This document shows positions 60,851 through 64,000 of a stretch of DNA of 64,000 bases, in pieces. How positions within the stretch are numbered: position 1 is the stretch's first letter; each line of letters starts with the position of its first letter. The translations under genes and the position numbers were made by a program. A model generated the notes under the pieces. It was given only the letters and a program-made list of their open reading frames with translations, was not told where the DNA came from and did not search any database. The DNA comes from Bradyrhizobium septentrionale. GTDB lineage: Bacteria; Pseudomonadota; Alphaproteobacteria; Rhizobiales; Xanthobacteraceae. The stretch lies in contig NZ_CP088285.1 in assembly GCF_011516645.4 (NCBI RefSeq), positions 9,504,501 to 9,568,500 of the forward strand. Reading direction: 5' to 3'.

Positions 60851-61582
60851 ATGGAATTCTGGAGTTCTGCCATGTCGCGAAATCTGGGCAGCGGATACGA
60901 GGCGATCAAATCGCCTTGGGCGGATTACGCGATCTACAATCTACCCGACGCCTCGCGGATCGAAGCCTGCGACCGTCAGCCGCTGATGGACGCCATGAAC
61001 GGCATCATTGCCATCAACTGGCAAGCCCGCGAGCCGCACTGGACCGCAACCTCCTCGCCCTTCGACAAGAGGTACAGCCTGATCCTCGTGTATGACGGCT
61101 CGAGCCTCGTGGCCTTCTCGGTTTACCGCATCCTGCAGATGTCGGCAGGACTGGGAATCTACCGCAGCGGCACGGAAGTGCTGCCGGCGCACCAGGGTCG
61201 CGGCTTGTACGGCTTCTTCACGTCGGAAGTCCTGAAATGTTCGGGCGCCGCTGCGAGAGCCGACGGCAACGTCCTCTACGGCTGGCGGACCCGCAATCCG
61301 ATCGTGTGGGCAGCGAACGCTAAGATTTGCGAAAAAGTGTCTCCATCATTGCTCGACGATGCACAGGATCCCGCGTTGCAGGCGGCCTGTGTCGAGATGT
61401 GCACCTCGCTCTATCCGGGCAAGCCGCTCGAACTTCCCGACATGATCATGCGCGGCGCCTACGGCCACATTAAGCACCATCGGCAGACCTACCATGGCAC
61501 CGCATCGCTGGTCGACGCCGCGATGTCGCGCAAGATTCCGAATTCAGCGGATGCCCTTTTCTCTGTCGGTTACGCGAGGGTT
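60851..61582 (+). CDS. GNAT-like N-acetyltransferase
   Basis: About 243 residues. The acetyl-CoA loop is LPAHQGRGLYGFFTSEVLK near residues 114-132, matching the Q/R-x-x-G-x-G/A pattern of GNAT enzymes; the flanking sequence (YGWRTRNPIVWAANAKI) is consistent but divergent. The start may be ATG 60851 or ATG 60872 (MSRNLGSG). The stop TGA (61583-61585) shares a base with the MFS start. Substrate unknown; an amine or amino acid handled by the neighbouring genes is likely. Confidence 0.72.
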
Positions 61583-61584
61583 TG

Positions 61585-62877
61585 ATGTCGATGCTCGGAC
61601 AACAGGCGGTATACGTCCCGACGTCGCGCTTCACCGATCGCGCCTATCTCGCCTGGACGGCGGTGGCGATCGCCTATGCCATCGCCTTCCTGCAACGCGT
61701 GTCGCCGCAATCGATGAGCCTCAGCTTCATGCACGACTTCGACACCGACGCGGCCGGTGTTGCGATGCTCGCCTCGAGCTATTTCTGGGGCTACACCTTG
61801 ATGCAGATTCCGGCCGGCCTTCTGGTCGACCGTTTCGGCGTCAAGCGCGTGGTCCTGGCCAGCATGATCGCCTCGTCGCTCGGCAGCGCCGCATTCGCGC
61901 TCGCACCGAACCTGCTCGACGTTTTTGCCGCTCGGCTGATCGTCGCCTGCGGCGACGCGCTGGTCTTCACCGCACTGCTGAAGCTCGTCGCGCAGAGCTT
62001 CGCCGACGAGCGGTTCGGCATGATGTCCGGCATTTCGCAGGTGTCCGGCTATGTCGGCGGCGTGATCGCGACCACGCCGCTTGCGGCCGCGGTCTCGGGC
62101 TTTGGCTGGCGGTCCTGCTTCCTGTTCATCGCCTGCATCGGACTTGCCAATCTCGCTTTCGCCAAGCTTGCGCTCAAGCCGGATCCGGTCTCGCACAGCA
62201 ACAAGACGCTGAAGGGCGTTGCCATTGCGGCACGGCAAGCGCTGGCCCATGTCGCGAACTGGGGTTGCGCGATGACGTTTGCCTCGCACTTCGCGGTCGT
62301 GACGACGCTGTCCGGCGTCTGGGGCATTCCGATGGTCGCGCACTTCTTCCATATCTCACCGACGGCCGCCGGCACGCCGCTGCTGGCCTTCATGATCGGC
62401 AATGCGCTCGGATCGATCTTCCTCGGTCATGCCGCCGACCGTGCCGCCGCGGTACTCGACCGCGCGCTGATCGGCATTTGCGCGCTGCGCATGCTCCTGA
62501 TTGCGATGCTGCTGCCGCCGATCGCCCAAACGTTTGGTCTTGCCTACGTCACCGTCGTGTTCACGGCATTGGGCCTCGTCGCCGGCGGCACGGTTCCGCT
62601 GGTGCTGAAATGCGTCAAGAAATTGTACACGGCGGACCTGATCGGTGTCGGCGCCTCCGTGAATACCACGGCTGCCGGCATCTTCGCCGGCGTCGCGCAG
62701 CCCATCATCGGCTTCGCGATGCTTGCGGCCAGCAGCGCCTCCGGGACCGACGCCGTGCACAACACGGCCGTGATCGGTGATGGCGGCTACAGCGCCTTGA
62801 TTGCCATTCTGCTTCTCATGTCGCTGCCGGGCATTGCCGGGCCGCTGCTGATGAGAAGCAAGTTGATAGCTCGTTAG
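61585..62877 (+). CDS. MFS transporter
   Basis: A 430-residue, 12-helix carrier. The MFS loop 2-3 motif is LVDRFGVKRVVLAS near residue 76 and helix 4 carries the RLIVACGDALVF pattern. Helices 5-6 and 11-12 are glycine-rich as expected. ATG 61585 lies in TGATG with the GNAT stop and has GAGG upstream. It is followed by the YqcI/YcgG gene 25 bp downstream. The carrier may import the group's substrate or export its product. Confidence 0.9.
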   Translation: MSMLGQQAVYVPTSRFTDRAYLAWTAVAIAYAIAFLQRVSPQSMSLSFMHDFDTDAAGVAMLASSYFWGYTLMQIPAGLLVDRFGVKRVVLASMIASSLGSAAFALAPNLLDVFAARLIVACGDALVFTALLKLVAQSFADERFGMMSGISQVSGYVGGVIATTPLAAAVSGFGWRSCFLFIACIGLANLAFAKLALKPDPVSHSNKTLKGVAIAARQALAHVANWGCAMTFASHFAVVTTLSGVWGIPMVAHFFHISPTAAGTPLLAFMIGNALGSIFLGHAADRAAAVLDRALIGICALRMLLIAMLLPPIAQTFGLAYVTVVFTALGLVAGGTVPLVLKCVKKLYTADLIGVGASVNTTAAGIFAGVAQPIIGFAMLAASSASGTDAVHNTAVIGDGGYSALIAILLLMSLPGIAGPLLMRSKLIAR

Positions 62878-62902
62878 TGTCGTTAGGAGTCGAGGGGGTG
62901 TT

Positions 62903-63658
62903 ATGGAGCGCTTGTTTTTGAGAAAAGGCGAAGTCGCGTCAAACTTTCCGGTCAGCAGCTGGCAAAGCGTGATGTTTTCCGAGTTTGAAGCGCAGATGAG
63001 CAGCGAGGCGAGGCCGTTCCCTTGCGTGTTCGGGGTGACCGGACATCGCCAGGACCAGCTCCGCTACCTCTTCCTCGATCCGTATGATGTGGCGGTGCTT
63101 GGCGAACAGCTCGGACAATATGTCTCGGAGGCGCGCTCGTTCGGCCCCAACACCTCATTGATCGTCTTCACGCGGCCCCGCCCGGTGCAGACGATCGACG
63201 CCTATTATCGCAAGATGTGGCTGACGCTCGACCAGCTTGCGCGGCTGGACAAGAACCCCTGGCCATCAGAGATTCCCGAGCAGATCGACCATCCGATGTG
63301 GGAGTTCTCGTTTGCGGGCGAGCCGATCTTCGTCGTGTGCACGACGCCCGCGCATGTGATGCGCCAGAGCCGCCGGTCCAGCGCCTTCATGCTCACCTTC
63401 CAGCCGCGCTGGGTGTTCGAGAAGATTCTCGGGACGGAGAAGGCGGCGAACGCCGCGTTCGCCGAAGTGCGCAAGCGCCTGATCCCTTACGACAGCGCGA
63501 GCCCCTCGCCGCTGCTTGGCCGCTACGGCGCGTCCGACGGCCGCGAGTACCTGCAGTACTTCCTGGACGACGACAACAATGCGAGCGCCGGCTGCCCCTT
63601 CGCCAAGCTCGCACAGAACAAGACGCCACCGATCGCGAACAAGGAACAGGCAGCATGA
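62903..63658 (+). CDS. YqcI/YcgG family protein (putative heme-dependent oxygenase)
   Basis: A 251-residue member of the YqcI/YcgG family (PF08892). The PFPCVFG block near residue 38 with the family cysteine, the MLTFQPRWVFE segment and the ending REYLQYFLDDDN...CPFAKL are recognisable. Characterised members such as GntA and AglA are heme-dependent guanidine N-hydroxylases acting on arginine-like amino acids (established knowledge of the family, recalled). The ATG follows GAGGGGGTG. The stop overlaps the cupin gene by 4 bp (ATGA), so the two are coupled. Actual substrate unknown. Confidence 0.85.
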   Translation: MERLFLRKGEVASNFPVSSWQSVMFSEFEAQMSSEARPFPCVFGVTGHRQDQLRYLFLDPYDVAVLGEQLGQYVSEARSFGPNTSLIVFTRPRPVQTIDAYYRKMWLTLDQLARLDKNPWPSEIPEQIDHPMWEFSFAGEPIFVVCTTPAHVMRQSRRSSAFMLTFQPRWVFEKILGTEKAANAAFAEVRKRLIPYDSASPSPLLGRYGASDGREYLQYFLDDDNNASAGCPFAKLAQNKTPPIANKEQAA

Positions 63659-63975
63659 CCCAGATCATCGCAGGCGCGAAGACCGAATTTGCCATCGATC
63701 CGGAGATCCTGAACCTGCTCCCGGCGCAGGGCTCCGTCGAGCTGCAGCATGATGCGACCGGCAAGGTCCATCACTTCCATACCCATCCGGTCGATGAAAT
63801 CCTGATGATTATCAGCGGCCGGCTGAACTTCATCTGGGATGGCGGCGAACGGGTCGTCGGCGCCGGCGACACCATCCTGCTGCCTGCCGGCACCCGACAT
63901 CAATCCGAGGCGCTCGAGGGCGGCGCGATCTACGTGATCGCGACGCAGCCGCCGGCCAAGCCAATGAACAACTGA
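63655..63975 (+). CDS. small single-domain cupin protein
   Basis: A 106-residue cupin. The first metal motif is HHFHTHPVDEILMIISG (H-x-H...E...G) near residues 43-59; the second is GDTILLPAGTRHQSEAL. With three His and a Glu available it can hold Fe, Mn or Ni and might be a small dioxygenase, an isomerase or a binding protein. Strict coupling to the YqcI/YcgG gene suggests action on its product. The last 25 bases of the window after it hold nothing recognisable. Confidence 0.88.
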   Translation: MTQIIAGAKTEFAIDPEILNLLPAQGSVELQHDATGKVHHFHTHPVDEILMIISGRLNFIWDGGERVVGAGDTILLPAGTRHQSEALEGGAIYVIATQPPAKPMNN

Positions 63976-64000
63976 CATCCAGGGAAAACGCGAACACCTC

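Noticed and set aside
1-64000. tRNA, rRNA, riboswitch or CRISPR features
   Set aside because: No T-loop/acceptor patterns, rRNA blocks or regularly spaced repeats were seen on either strand; a covariance-model search would be needed to exclude weak candidates.

Overview
The window looks like chromosome of a Bradyrhizobium-type alphaproteobacterium (Bradyrhizobiaceae). The reasons are high GC throughout, many periplasmic binding proteins for organic acids and amides, and several intergenic repeat families that I recognise by memory from Bradyrhizobium and Rhodopseudomonas (the AGCGTTTTC/CGCGTGAAGAAA repeat, the GAGCATGATC/GATCATGC repeat, the CTGAGTTGCCCGACG motif, and a roughly 480-bp dispersed repeat). 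No database search was possible, so the genus is an inference. No tRNA, rRNA, CRISPR array or prophage was seen.

Layout. 1-5252 (minus strand): the end of a surface-polysaccharide cluster (flippase, asparagine synthetase-like amidotransferase, glycosyltransferase, hexapeptide acyltransferase). 5558-12029: a class III CoA-transferase facing a tripartite tricarboxylate transporter set (tctC, tctB, tctA) that encloses the methylthioadenosine salvage pair mtnP-mtnA. 12030-14648: about 2.6 kb of repeats and an IS481-family element. 14649-24672: crotonases, two paralogous serine-glyoxylate-type aminotransferases flanking an MFS carrier, a GntR regulator, a large FAD/Fe-S 2-hydroxyacid oxidase and a frameshifted GlcG-like gene. 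24752-34040: a molybdopterin oxidoreductase and several orphan binding proteins with a short-chain dehydrogenase, a cyclase and a frameshifted amidohydrolase. 34152-41476: a small membrane protein with a CRP-type site, a Crp-family regulator, a metallophosphoesterase ending a spermidine/iron-type ABC operon (one permease frameshifted), and a zinc alcohol dehydrogenase.

41522-54643 reads as one catabolic locus. It holds a LivKHMGF-type importer, a three-subunit molybdenum hydroxylase, a luciferase-like monooxygenase, a PuuE-like deacetylase/ring hydrolase, and a two-component flavin monooxygenase in one operon with a TetR regulator. Two similar 16-bp near-palindromes stand before the two control regions. 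I infer uptake and oxidative breakdown of an N-heterocycle or cyclic amide; the substrate is unknown.

54644-58344 is a patchwork of short genes, terminators and repeats, including an overlapping micro-operon of 26-, 53- and 55-residue proteins. 58489-63975 holds an FMN 2-hydroxyacid dehydrogenase, a GlxA-type regulator and, divergent from it, a tight group of GNAT, MFS, YqcI/YcgG-family and cupin genes. The YqcI/YcgG family includes heme-dependent guanidine N-hydroxylases, which makes this group a candidate for an undescribed N-oxidation or tailoring system.

Three otherwise intact genes each carry a single-base indel at a two-base homopolymer. These may be real mutations or residual assembly errors, and should be resolved before any pseudogene claim.
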